Positions 18,696-27,273 of a stretch of DNA of 64,000 nt are shown here, one piece after another. Each line of letters opens with the position of its first letter. The first letter of the stretch is position 1. The stretch is taken from the NCBI RefSeq assembly GCF_009296025.1, contig NZ_CP045178.1, positions 7,502,001-7,566,000 on the forward strand, in the 5' to 3' direction. A program made the translations under genes and the position numbers. The notes under the pieces are model-generated. The model worked only from the letters and a program-made list of their open reading frames with translations. It was not told where the DNA came from and made no database searches. This DNA is from Streptomyces tsukubensis (GTDB lineage: Bacteria; Actinomycetota; Actinomycetes; Streptomycetales; Streptomycetaceae).

Positions 18696-19077
18696 GTCGC
18701 TCTCCAGGGCTGGGGGCGGCCGGGGCCGGGCCCCGGAGTCGAGGGGTTGATCGTGAGGCGCGGTCGTCGGTCCCTGTCTCCGTTGTTGTCCCATGCGCCA
18801 CCCCGCTGTGCCAGCGAGGCTTTTGGACAGGTTGAACGGGTCGGGCGGGCCGCGGTCGGGCGGGCCCATCGGGGGCGTGCGGAGCATCCGGCCCCCGTTC
18901 CCGGGGAGTTCCTGGTCGTACGGCCGTACCGGGTCACCGGGGCGCGCACGGCGGACCTCCGCTACCCGCGTGTACCCTCGGCTCCGAGCCGGGGGGCCGC
19001 ACGACGACTGTCCCGCCGACCGTGCCCGACCCGAGTGCCGGACGCCGGAAGCCCCGGCGGAGCCAACGGAGACCCCT
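18696..19077. other. Divergent intergenic region (peptidase / thioesterase)
   Basis: The 382 bp between two divergent genes are G/C-rich with no clear dyad or gene. The only structure noted is short G/C-rich self-complementarity. They presumably carry both promoters. Confidence 0.4.
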
Positions 19078-19854
19078 GTGAACAGCCCTCTCGCGACCGG
19101 CACCCGGTCGTACCGACGCTTCCACCCGGCCCCCGGAGCCCGCTCCCGGCTGGTGTGTTTCCCGCACGCGGGCGGCGCGGCCGGCACCTACACGGCACTC
19201 TCGAAGGAGCTGGCCCCCGACACGGAGGTCCTGGGCGTGCAGTACCCCGGACGTCAGGACCGCGCGGCGGAGAAAGGGGTCGGTGACATCCACGAACTGG
19301 CCGCCGGCGTCGTCGAAGAGCTGGTGCCGCTCCTCGACGACCGGCCGCTCGCCCTCTTCGGCCACAGCATGGGCGCCCTGGTGGCCTACGAGACGGCCAG
19401 GCTGCTCGAACACGAACACGGCGCCCCGGCCGCGATGCTCTTCGCGTCGGGACGCCGTGCCCCCTCCAGGCGCAGGGAAGGGGAGAGGAAGATCCACCTC
19501 AAGGACGACCAGGGACTGGTGGAGGAGTTGCGCGCGCTGGGCGGGACCGATGAACGGCTGCTCGCGGAACCGGCCCTGCTGGAGGTGATCCTGCCTCCCG
19601 TACGCGCCGACTACCGGGCGGTCGAGACGTACCGGCACCGCCCGGGTCCCGAGCCGCGTTGCCCGTTCACCGTCCTGGTCGGTGACGAGGACCCGAGGAC
19701 CACCATGGAAGAGGTCGACGACTGGCGCCTGCACACCGACGGCGCCTGCACCGTGGAGGTGTTCCCCGGCGGCCACTTCTTCGTCCTCGATCGGACACAG
19801 GAGATCGCGGCGCTCGTCTCCGCACGGCTGCGGGGCCTCGCCCCGACGGCGTAG
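19078..19854 (+). CDS. Type II thioesterase (alpha/beta hydrolase, GrsT-like)
   Basis: The 258-residue product begins at GTG 19078 behind GGAG. It has LVCFPHAGGAAGTYTALSKEL, GVQYPGRQDR, the nucleophile elbow GHSMGAL and the terminal PGGHFFVLD with the catalytic His, all diagnostic of editing thioesterases that clear misprimed carrier proteins of NRPS and PKS systems. No carrier-protein gene lies within 30 kb on this side; the nearest is the NRPS at 54.9 kb. It may serve that NRPS or another system in trans. Confidence 0.9.
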   Translation: MNSPLATGTRSYRRFHPAPGARSRLVCFPHAGGAAGTYTALSKELAPDTEVLGVQYPGRQDRAAEKGVGDIHELAAGVVEELVPLLDDRPLALFGHSMGALVAYETARLLEHEHGAPAAMLFASGRRAPSRRREGERKIHLKDDQGLVEELRALGGTDERLLAEPALLEVILPPVRADYRAVETYRHRPGPEPRCPFTVLVGDEDPRTTMEEVDDWRLHTDGACTVEVFPGGHFFVLDRTQEIAALVSARLRGLAPTA

Positions 19855-19922
19855 ACAGCAGAGCAGGGCGGGCCGTGTCCCCTTGTCGGTCCACGGCCCG
19901 CCCTACGGCGTCTCGCGCCCGG

Positions 19923-20810
19923 TCAGCCCGCGGGGCTGAGGACGACCGAGCGGGTGAGGTTGGCCGGCTCGTCGGGGTTACGCCCCGCGGCGGTGGCGAG
20001 CTCGACGGCGAGGCGCTGGATCATCACGAGCTCCGCCAGCGGGTCGAGTACGGGCTCACGCAGCGTGGCACCCGTCTCGCGGATCCGGCCGGCCAGCTCG
20101 GCGGGGATCGGCGCCAGACTCCACACGGCGCGCCCCGGCGCGGCCACCGCGATGGGACCGTGCCGGTACTCCATGAAGGAGTACGACTCCGTCCACCACG
20201 CTGCGGCCTCCCTGACCTTCAGTGCGGCCTCGGAGGCGACTCCCGTGCTCCAGTCGGCGCCGAGGAAGGAGATCTGCTGGGCGCCGAGCAGCGCGGCGTC
20301 GAGCGGCGCCTCCACCGCAGTGACGACATCGGCCAGGGCCTGGTCGACAGAGAGCCCCGAGTGGGCACGGAGCAGCATGAGCAGCGTGGTGGGGAAGCGG
20401 GTCTGCACGACGGAGCGCTCGTCCGCGTAGTCGAGGCAGATGACGTCATCGGACAGCTTGGCGGCGGGGGAGTCGGCGACGCCGGTGATCGTGGTGGTGC
20501 GGGTGTTCGCCGGGCTCTGCTCAAGAGCGGAGATGACCTCGGTGGTGGTACCCGAGCGGGTCAGCGCCACCACCCGGTCGTAGCCCCGGTGGGTCCTCGC
20601 CTCGGAGGCGGGGTAGGCGTCGGTGACACCGAGACCCGCGGCCTCCCGCAGCTGGGCGTAGGCCTGGGCCATGAAGAGCGAGGTACCGCAGCCGATGACA
20701 GCGACCCGCTCACCCGGCGAGGGCAGGGCCGCCGCGTGCTGCGGCAGGTCCCGCACGGCGCGCCGCCAGCAGTCGGGCTGGGAGGCGATTTCGTCAGAGG
20801 TGTACGACAT
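19923..20810 (-). CDS. SIS-domain sugar isomerase/deaminase (AgaS/GlmS C-domain-like)
   Basis: The 295-residue protein has two phospho-sugar-binding SIS folds: VAVIGCGTSLFMAQAYAQLR with VVALTRSGTTTEVISAL, and ISFLGADWSTGVASEAALKVREAA followed by ESYSFMEYRHGP. The pattern matches glucosamine- or galactosamine-6-phosphate isomerase/deaminases without a glutaminase domain. It is the last gene of the sugar operon and would feed the amino-sugar phosphate into central metabolism. A perfect hairpin separates it from the upstream GH4 gene. Confidence 0.86.
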   Translation of the reverse strand: MSYTSDEIASQPDCWRRAVRDLPQHAAALPSPGERVAVIGCGTSLFMAQAYAQLREAAGLGVTDAYPASEARTHRGYDRVVALTRSGTTTEVISALEQSPANTRTTTITGVADSPAAKLSDDVICLDYADERSVVQTRFPTTLLMLLRAHSGLSVDQALADVVTAVEAPLDAALLGAQQISFLGADWSTGVASEAALKVREAAAWWTESYSFMEYRHGPIAVAAPGRAVWSLAPIPAELAGRIRETGATLREPVLDPLAELVMIQRLAVELATAAGRNPDEPANLTRSVVLSPAG

Positions 20811-20855
20811 GGTTCTCCGTAGGGCGAGGGTGTTTTGGCGGGGCAGTGGTGGACC

Positions 20856-20895
20856 GCGTCAGGTGGCGGGCGGGGGAGCGCCCGCCACCTGACGC
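20856..20895 (-). terminator. Perfect 16-bp hairpin between GH4 and SIS genes
   Basis: GCGTCAGGTGGCGGGC (20856-20871) is perfectly repeated in inverted form at 20880-20895 around an 8-nt loop. It lies in the 95-bp gap between two co-directional operon genes, so it is more likely a partial terminator or an RNA stability element that sets the level of the last gene than an operon end. Confidence 0.75.
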
Positions 20896-20905
20896 GCGGG
20901 GGCCG

Positions 20906-22216
20906 TCAGCTGCCGAGGGTCACGCGCAGCGACGGCTGGAGCAGCTCGCCGTGGGCGAGGACCATGGCGTCGCACAGCTCCCAGATGCGCTCGACGGGCA
21001 GGGCCCCGGCGGTAGCGGGGTCCACCATCGCGGCCTGCCTGATGGAGCGCGGGTCGTCCTCGATCGCGGCACGCACGACGAGGTCGTTCATGCTCAGGTA
21101 GTTGCGGTTGAGCGCCGCGCACTGGGCGGGCAGGGCACCGACGCGGGTCGGCTGGACCCCCAGGCCGTCGACCAGGCAGGGCACCTCGACGGTTCCCGTG
21201 GAGGGGAGGTTGTCGATGAGTCCGCGGTTCTGGACGTTGCCGTAGACGGTACGCGGCGTGTTGGTGGTGATGCTGTGGATGATCTGCGGCGCGTACTCCA
21301 TCGTCGCCTCGACCTCCAGCTCGGTGTCTTCCGCGAGGGCGGCGCGGGTCTTCTCGTACTCGGCCGTGTTCTCCTCGATGATGTTGAGGTAGTCGCCGAT
21401 GGGGAGCCGCAGCCGCTCCACCTCGCTCGCGTGACCGAGGTACCAGGGGACGTACTCGGAGGAGTGCTCGCTGGTCTCCGTCGGGTAGTGACCGAGCCGG
21501 CGGTACATGTCGACACGGACCCTGCGCCGCAGCTCCGCGTCGTCCGCGATGAGGGCGTCGAGGCGCGGGTAGAGGTCGACACCCTCGTGCTCGAACCGCA
21601 GGACCCACGCCTGGTGGTTGACGCCCGCCGCGCGGTAGGTGACCTCCTCGTAGGGGACGCCGACCAGCTCCGACAGGTCACGCATCGTCCAGTACACCGA
21701 GTGGCACAGGCCGACGACCCGGGTCAGCCCGGTGGCCTGGGTGAGGTACTGGACGTTCATCGCCATGGGGTTGGTGTAGTTGAGCAGCCAGGCGTCGGGG
21801 CAGACCTCGGCGATGTCCTCACCGAGCGCCTTGAGCAGCGGGAAGGTGCGCAGGGCGCGGAAGATCCCGCCGATGCCCAGCGTGTCACCGATGGTCTGGC
21901 GGATGCCGAAGCCCGCAGGCACGTTGAAGTCGGTGCGGGTCGCCTCGTTCATGCCGACCTGCACGATGTTGATGACGAAGTCCGCGCCCTCCAGCGCCGC
22001 GCGCCGATCCGCGTGGGCGGTGATACGCGGTGCGGCGGCCGTCTTCCCCGCGATGGCACGGGCCGCGCCCTCCGCGGTCCTCAGACGTTCCGCGTCGATG
22101 TCGTGCAGGGCGATGTGGACTTCGCGCAGCTCGGGGAAGGCGAAGATGTCGGTGAGCAGCCCCTGGGTGAAGACGACGCTGCCCGCGCCGATGAATGCGA
22201 TCTTCTTGCTGGTCAT
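20906..22216 (-). CDS. GH4 family NAD/Mn-dependent glycosidase (alpha-galactosidase/alpha-glucosidase-like)
   Basis: The 436-residue enzyme starts MTSKKIAFIGAGSVVFTQGL, the NAD-binding loop of GH4. It carries LLNYTNPMAM, the metal Cys in LCHSVYWT and the metal His in GVNHQAW, the two conserved GH4 metal ligands. The CHS/GVNH form resembles MelA-type alpha-galactosidases rather than phospho-glycosidases, and no PTS is present nearby. It would cleave an imported glycoside through a redox-elimination mechanism. ATG 22216 overlaps the stop of the kinase gene (ATGA). Confidence 0.9.
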   Translation of the reverse strand: MTSKKIAFIGAGSVVFTQGLLTDIFAFPELREVHIALHDIDAERLRTAEGAARAIAGKTAAAPRITAHADRRAALEGADFVINIVQVGMNEATRTDFNVPAGFGIRQTIGDTLGIGGIFRALRTFPLLKALGEDIAEVCPDAWLLNYTNPMAMNVQYLTQATGLTRVVGLCHSVYWTMRDLSELVGVPYEEVTYRAAGVNHQAWVLRFEHEGVDLYPRLDALIADDAELRRRVRVDMYRRLGHYPTETSEHSSEYVPWYLGHASEVERLRLPIGDYLNIIEENTAEYEKTRAALAEDTELEVEATMEYAPQIIHSITTNTPRTVYGNVQNRGLIDNLPSTGTVEVPCLVDGLGVQPTRVGALPAQCAALNRNYLSMNDLVVRAAIEDDPRSIRQAAMVDPATAGALPVERIWELCDAMVLAHGELLQPSLRVTLGS

Positions 22217-23169
22217 GACTGGTTCTTTCCGTTGCGGGTGAGAGCTGCGAGGGCTTCGTCCCAGGTGGCCTGGGCCGGGGTGCCGCCGTGGGCACGGGTG
22301 GACAGGGAGCCGCAGGCGGCGGCGACTTCGAGGGCCCGCTCCGTGCCGAGGCCGCGGAGGGTCGCGGCGATGAACCCGGCGTCGAAGCTGTCGCCCGCGC
22401 CCACCGTGTCCTTGGGGCGGGCGGGGGTGCCTCCGGTACGTACGACGGAGGCACCGTCGTGGGCGAGTGCTCCCGCTGCCCCGTTCTTGACCACGACCAG
22501 GGGACCGAGGCGGGCGAGCAGCGCCGCCGCCCCGTCGAGGTCGGTGGCCTCGTCCCCGGCCAGGGCAAGCGCCTCCTGGGCGTTGGGCAGCAGGAAGTCG
22601 GTACGGGCGAGCGCCTCGGTCAGGGCGCCCGTCCGCCACGTGCCCGAGGGGTCGTCGTTGGTGTCGAGGGAGGTGGTGGCCCCGTGGCGGCGGGCGGTGT
22701 CCCACAGCGTGGGCAGCGCCGTCGCGAGGGCGGGCAGCAGGAAGTACGACGCGACGTGCACGTGGCGGCTGGCCGCGACCAGCGCCTCAGGGACATCGGT
22801 CACGTCGGTCGTGGCGAGCGTCCCGGGGGAGGTGAGGATGGCGCGGTCGTCCGCGCGGGTCACGACGGTGGTCAGTGGCGTGGGCAGCTCGGGGTCGAGG
22901 CGCAGGGCGTCCGTGTCGACGCCCCTGGCCTCCAGCGCGCCACGGACGTAGCGCCCGGCGTCGTCGTCGCCGATCCGGCCGGCGAACGCCACCTTGAGGC
23001 CGAGTCTCGCCGCTCCGCAGGCCACGATCGCGGCGGAGCCGCCGAGCGTGAGGAGCCCCGTCGGGACGAGCTGTTCGCGCTGTCCGAAGGCGAGTGGTCC
23101 ATCGAGGGGCCCGAGGACGATGTCGGGGTTGGCGTCCCCGACGACGAGGAGGTCGAAAGTGTGCGGCAT
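22213..23169 (-). CDS. PfkB-family carbohydrate kinase
   Basis: The 318-residue protein begins MPHTFDLLVVGDANPDIVLG and has the first PfkB signature (LTLGGSAAIVACGAARLG) and the second, DTVGAGDSFDAGFIA, with the catalytic base Asp and anion hole. It should phosphorylate a sugar released by the neighbouring glycosidase, using ATP. It is the fourth gene of the operon and overlaps GH4 by 4 bp. A role on galactosamine, tagatose or fructose-type sugars is possible; specificity is not readable. Confidence 0.9.
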   Translation of the reverse strand: MPHTFDLLVVGDANPDIVLGPLDGPLAFGQREQLVPTGLLTLGGSAAIVACGAARLGLKVAFAGRIGDDDAGRYVRGALEARGVDTDALRLDPELPTPLTTVVTRADDRAILTSPGTLATTDVTDVPEALVAASRHVHVASYFLLPALATALPTLWDTARRHGATTSLDTNDDPSGTWRTGALTEALARTDFLLPNAQEALALAGDEATDLDGAAALLARLGPLVVVKNGAAGALAHDGASVVRTGGTPARPKDTVGAGDSFDAGFIAATLRGLGTERALEVAAACGSLSTRAHGGTPAQATWDEALAALTRNGKNQS

Positions 23170-23237
23170 ACCGCTTCCGTGAGGACGTAGTGATGGTGAG
23201 ATGCGGCCTTGCGGCGGCCGGGTGGGACCGGTCGGCC

Positions 23238-24137
23238 TCAGCCCTTGAGACCGGTGGAGGTGATGGACCTGATGAACGACTTCTGAGCGAAGAGGAAGGC
23301 GATCAGCACCGGCAGAACAGTGATCACGTTGCCCGCCATGACCGCGGACCACTGCGTGTGGTGCCGCCCCTGGAAGGTGGTGAGCCCGAGCTGGAGCGTG
23401 TAGTTGGTGTCGTGGTTGATGGCGATCAGCGGCCAGGTCAGGTCGTTCCACGTGGTGAGGAAGGTGAGAACGGCCACGGTGCTCAGCGCGGGCCGCGCCA
23501 GCGGCAGCACGATGAGGTACAGCACCCGCAGCCGTGAACAGCCGTCGATCCAGGCGGCCTCCTCCAGCTCCCTGGGCAGCGACAGGAAGAACTGGCGCAG
23601 CAGGAAGACGGCGAAGGGGGTCACGAGCGAGGGGACGATCAGCGCGCCGAGGGTGTCGATGAGCCCGAGCTGCTTCATCACGAGGAAGGTCGGGATCATC
23701 GTGAGCTGGAAGGGGATCGCCATGGTGGCGAGCATCAGGGCCAGCATCGCGCGGGAACCGGCGAACCGCATACGGGCGAACGCGTAGCCGCCGAGGGCGC
23801 CGAAGACCAGGTTGGAGGCGACGGCGACGACGGAGACGATCACCGAGTTGAGGAACCACCGGGGGAACATCGCGTTGCCCAGCACGTACCGGTAGCCGTC
23901 GAGGTGGATCCCCGAGGGCCACAGCGCCGGGGGGAACCGGTTGATCTCGGCGTTGCTCATCACGGAGCTGAGCGCCAGCCACAGCAGCGGCAGCGCGAAG
24001 AGCAGCGCCAGCGGGGCGAGAGCGAGATGCCAGGCGCTGAACGGCAGCTTGAAGCGCCGACGACCCGGGGGCTCGGACGGGGGACGCTGGGCCTGAGGGA
24101 GATGAACGGTCTCGGGCGGAGTGTGGGTCGCCGTCAT
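23238..24137 (-). CDS. Sugar ABC transporter permease (MalG-type)
   Basis: The 299-residue protein has six membrane spans and the EAA loop (ELEEAAWIDGCSRLRVLYLIVLP) that docks on the ATPase. After a ~35-residue Pro-rich cytoplasmic N-terminus it starts SAWHLALAPLALLFALPLLW. ATG 24137 overlaps the stop of the MalF-type gene. No ATPase gene is linked, as is usual in Streptomyces where a shared MsiK-type ATPase energises such importers. Confidence 0.92.
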   Translation of the reverse strand: MTATHTPPETVHLPQAQRPPSEPPGRRRFKLPFSAWHLALAPLALLFALPLLWLALSSVMSNAEINRFPPALWPSGIHLDGYRYVLGNAMFPRWFLNSVIVSVVAVASNLVFGALGGYAFARMRFAGSRAMLALMLATMAIPFQLTMIPTFLVMKQLGLIDTLGALIVPSLVTPFAVFLLRQFFLSLPRELEEAAWIDGCSRLRVLYLIVLPLARPALSTVAVLTFLTTWNDLTWPLIAINHDTNYTLQLGLTTFQGRHHTQWSAVMAGNVITVLPVLIAFLFAQKSFIRSITSTGLKG

Positions 24138-25084
24138 CGTGTGGCTCCTTCGATGCGCCGGTTCTGGCGGCTCTGGAGCAGCCGTGTGATCGCGCCGAAC
24201 GCGATCAGCACGAGCGCCAGCGCGTAGGCCGCCGCCGCTCCGTAGCCGGCGGTGAAGTTCTTGAACGCCTGTTCCCAGATGAAGTAGACGATGACCGTCG
24301 TCGAGCCGAGCGGTCCGCCCTTCGTGGTGACGTACACCAGGTCGAAGACCTGAAGGGACTGGATGATCTGCCAGAGCACCAGGAAGGTGCTGATGGGTGT
24401 CAGGGTGGGGAGCGTGACGTGCCGCATGATCGCCCAGCGCCCTGCGCCGTCCAGCCTGGCCGCCTCGATCAGTGACTCCGGCACGTCCTGGAGGGCCGCG
24501 AGGTAGATCACCACGCAGAAACCGGTACCGCTCCACAGCGAGATCAGTACCAGCAGGGAGAGCGCCTGCGCCGGATCGGTGAGGAAGCCCTGCGGGGATA
24601 TCCCGATCTTGTGCAGCAGGGAATTGGCCGCGCCGAACTCCGGGTCGAGGATGAAGGAGAAGAGCACGCCCTGCGCCGCCGCCGAGATGACGAACGGCAC
24701 GAAGATCAGCGTGCGGTAGAGCCCCACCAGGCGGATACGCCGGTTGAGCGCGACGGCGAGCACCAGACCCAGCGCCATGCTGAGCGGCACATAGAGCACC
24801 GTGTAGATCAGGGTGTTGCGGACCGCCTGGCTGAAGTGCGGGTCCTTCACCAGTGCGTGGTAGTTGTCGAGGCCGACCCAGCGGCTGGGTGTGACCAGGT
24901 CGTCGGCCTGGAAGGAGAGCAGCAGGGACCAGATGACCGGGAGGACACTGAGCCCCACGATGACCAGGACGGCCGGTGAGATGAAGCCCCAGGCGGTCGC
25001 GGTCTCGCGGCGGCGCTTGCGGCGCAGCTCGGGGGCGGGCCTGTCACGGTCGGAGAGAGTGAGTGGGGAGGGCAGACGAGGCAT
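24134..25084 (-). CDS. Sugar ABC transporter permease (MalF-type)
   Basis: The 316-residue inner-membrane permease has six predicted spans and the EAA motif (ESLIEAARLDGAGRWAIMRHVTLP). It forms the heterodimeric channel with the next gene, with which it overlaps by 4 bp. ATG 25084 lies 11 bp after the stop of the binding-protein gene, so all three are one transcript. Confidence 0.92.
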   Translation of the reverse strand: MPRLPSPLTLSDRDRPAPELRRKRRRETATAWGFISPAVLVIVGLSVLPVIWSLLLSFQADDLVTPSRWVGLDNYHALVKDPHFSQAVRNTLIYTVLYVPLSMALGLVLAVALNRRIRLVGLYRTLIFVPFVISAAAQGVLFSFILDPEFGAANSLLHKIGISPQGFLTDPAQALSLLVLISLWSGTGFCVVIYLAALQDVPESLIEAARLDGAGRWAIMRHVTLPTLTPISTFLVLWQIIQSLQVFDLVYVTTKGGPLGSTTVIVYFIWEQAFKNFTAGYGAAAAYALALVLIAFGAITRLLQSRQNRRIEGATR

Positions 25085-25095
25085 GGAGTTTCTCC

Positions 25096-26427
25096 TCAAC
25101 GCGGGATGAGCAGAGCGGCGTTGGCCTCGTCGACACACTTGCGGAGCGCGGAGGCGGGGGTGGACCTGCCGAGCAGCACGCCCACGATGGCCTGGCCGAG
25201 CGCCTGGGAGATCTGCGGGTAGGCGGGGTGCATGGGGCGTGCGCGAGCCGTTTCCAGGGCGGTGGTGAAGACCCCGAGGTCGGGCACCCGCTTCTCGGCG
25301 GCCTTCCATTCGGGCATGGCCTCGGTCCGCCGCGACAGCGGGAGGCTCCCTGCGTCGATGTCCCAGCGCACATCCTGGCGCGGCTGGTTCAGCCAGGACA
25401 GGAAGGTACGGGTGGCCTTGGCACGCGCCGGGCCGTTGTCGAAGGCCATCCAGGCGTCGGGCCCCGCGATGGTGACCGGCTTGCCGCTGTAGGTCGGCAG
25501 CGGTACGACGTGATAGTCGACCTTCGCCTGGCGGATGTCGGGAAGCTGCCACGGTCCCGTGGCGACCATCGCGAGCCGGCCGGAGTTGAAGACCTGGTAC
25601 ATCTGCTCGCTGCCCGGCTTCGGATCGATGTAGACGCTCCGGTCGCGGGCCAGGGTCCGCAAGGTCTCAAGGGCGCGTACTCCGGTGTCGGCGAAACCGA
25701 CGCTCTTGCCGTCGGAGCCGACCACGTCACCACCGAGGTCCCAGATCATGGGCCACAGCCGCCACACCGTGTCCTCGTCACCGACGCCCGGCCAGGCGCT
25801 GCCGAACGTTCCCTTGTCGCGGTCGGTCAGACGCTTCGCCGTCTCCGTGAACTCCTGCCAGGTCCAGCCCGGCTCGGGCAGCTTCACCCCGGCGTCCTTG
25901 AAGAGCTTCTTGTTGCAGACCACGGCGAGTGAGTCGATGAGGGCGGGGGCCGCCCTGATCTGGCCCCGGAGGGTGACGGCCTCCCTGGCGGGCGCCCAGA
26001 AGCTCTTCCAGGGCGTCGGCCCCCCGCGCATGGTGCTGGTGAGGTCGAGGACGGAGGGGCTGCGGGCGACGTTGGCGAGGTCGGAGCCGAAGATGTAGGC
26101 GACATCGGGGAAGGAACCCGAGGCCAGCGAGGCGGTCACCTTCTGGAGCATGGAGTCGGCCAGCACGCCGCCCCCGCCGTCGACGTGGATGTGCGGGTGA
26201 AGGCGGTTGAACTCCTTGACCAGCTTCTCGATCGCCGTACGGCCGGTGTCCGTCTGGCCGTGCCACAGCTCGACGGTGACCGGGCCGCTGCCCGCCGTGC
26301 CGTCGGACGAGCTGTTCCCGCAGCCGGACAGCGCCGTCGCCGCGACGGCGCCGACGGCGAGACCTCCACCGCCCCGCAGAAGGGTGCGGCGTGCGGGCCC
26401 GCCGGAATATCGGTTTCCTGCGGCCAT
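25096..26427 (-). CDS. Sugar ABC transporter substrate-binding lipoprotein
   Basis: The 443-residue protein has a twin-arginine leader (ARRTLLRGGGG) ending in a lipobox (LSGC), then a type I sugar-binding fold (VTVELWHGQTDTGRTAIEKLVKEF, VVCNKKLFKDAGV, AMVATGPWQLPDI). It captures the sugar outside the membrane for the two permeases. The start at ATG 26427 is fixed by GGAGG five bases upstream. It is the first gene of the six-gene operon. Confidence 0.93.
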   Translation of the reverse strand: MAAGNRYSGGPARRTLLRGGGGLAVGAVAATALSGCGNSSSDGTAGSGPVTVELWHGQTDTGRTAIEKLVKEFNRLHPHIHVDGGGGVLADSMLQKVTASLASGSFPDVAYIFGSDLANVARSPSVLDLTSTMRGGPTPWKSFWAPAREAVTLRGQIRAAPALIDSLAVVCNKKLFKDAGVKLPEPGWTWQEFTETAKRLTDRDKGTFGSAWPGVGDEDTVWRLWPMIWDLGGDVVGSDGKSVGFADTGVRALETLRTLARDRSVYIDPKPGSEQMYQVFNSGRLAMVATGPWQLPDIRQAKVDYHVVPLPTYSGKPVTIAGPDAWMAFDNGPARAKATRTFLSWLNQPRQDVRWDIDAGSLPLSRRTEAMPEWKAAEKRVPDLGVFTTALETARARPMHPAYPQISQALGQAIVGVLLGRSTPASALRKCVDEANAALLIPR

Positions 26428-27044
26428 CTGGACCTCCATGGCACTGGGCTGTTGACGAGTGGTGGCGGCCGTCGCGTGGCGGGGAGCCCGCGGCGTGACG
26501 GTTCGGGTGAGGGGTGGTGTGCCTGCGGCCGGTCGTCGGGACCCCGGCCCTTTCGCGCGGCGCCCGGCCGGTCGGCGGCGGGTGCGCCCGTGGCCCCGGC
26601 CGAGGGTGGGCCGCGGCGTGCGGCCGGGCCGACGTCCTGAACCGCTCCGGAGGCCACGCGGGCGGACATCAGCCGTGGCGCCTGCCCAGTCGCCGGTGCC
26701 GGTCGACGTGGTGGCCTGCGAGGTCCTGAAACGGTCCCGCGGGCCCGTTCTCGGCCCGCGTGACTAGGGAAAACCCGTCACAGGACCGGCCCGGCAGCCC
26801 GACGGCGCCCGCTCCTCGGGAACGGTCGCCGGCCAACTGCCCGGGTCACGGTGGGGTCCCGGGTGTGGCAGGGGTGGCCGCGGGACTTCGGCGCGTCCGT
26901 GGACGGTTGAGGCTCATCCGTTGAGCTCCAGCAGGTGGAGGGTACGTCCCCGCCTCGGAACGACGCGTGTTCCTGGCGACTTTGTCCGGGTTCGCGGGCC
27001 TGGGGGCCTCTACCGGCTAGGCGTACCTCTTACGCCAGATGGCT

Positions 27045-27070
27045 CGGAACTGACGTTCGGAACTGGCGTT
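27045..27070. promoter_or_regulatory. Tandem 13-bp direct repeat in the sugar-operon control region
   Basis: CGGAACTGACGTT (27045-27057) is followed directly by CGGAACTGGCGTT (27058-27070), differing at one base. It lies in the control region between the binding-protein gene and the DeoR regulator gene, where operators of either are expected. Confidence 0.5.
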
Positions 27071-27116
27071 GATTGGAGTAAACCGAGCAGGACTCGTCAT
27101 GTCAACAGATCGAAAC

Positions 27117-27272
27117 TGCTCATTTGTCTTCGACTGTGAGCGGTGCAGGGGGAGGGGTGGGCCGTGTACCGTCCGGAACGCCGGTTTCGCGCCGGGCACT
27201 TCACATCCTCCGGGCCGCGTCTCGGCCGGGTAAATCCCGCACCCGTACTCCGAGCACAGAGTATGCTCATTT
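27117..27272. promoter_or_regulatory. Candidate DeoR operator sites (TGCTCATTT copies and GAGCA/TGCTC dyad)
   Basis: TGCTCATTT occurs at 27117-27125 and again at 27264-27272, directly before the DeoR start codon. The second copy also forms a dyad with GAGCA at 27252-27256, and another GAGCA lies at 27085. A regulator sitting here would cover its own start and could reach the divergent operon promoter. Confidence 0.5.
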
Positions 27273-27273
27273 C

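Larger units (their letters stand above)
26428..27273. other. Long divergent control region (sugar operon / DeoR gene)
   Basis: The 846 bp between the sugar-binding-protein gene and the DeoR gene contain no convincing coding sequence. The left part (26440-26900) is featureless G/C-rich DNA. The right part (27000-27273) is AT-richer and carries the direct repeats and TGCTCATTT sites listed separately. Confidence 0.55.

Noticed and set aside
26459..26767. 102-residue plus-strand frame in the control region of the sugar operon
   Set aside because: Arg/Gly/Pro-rich, no ribosome site, and inside a region best explained as promoter DNA.
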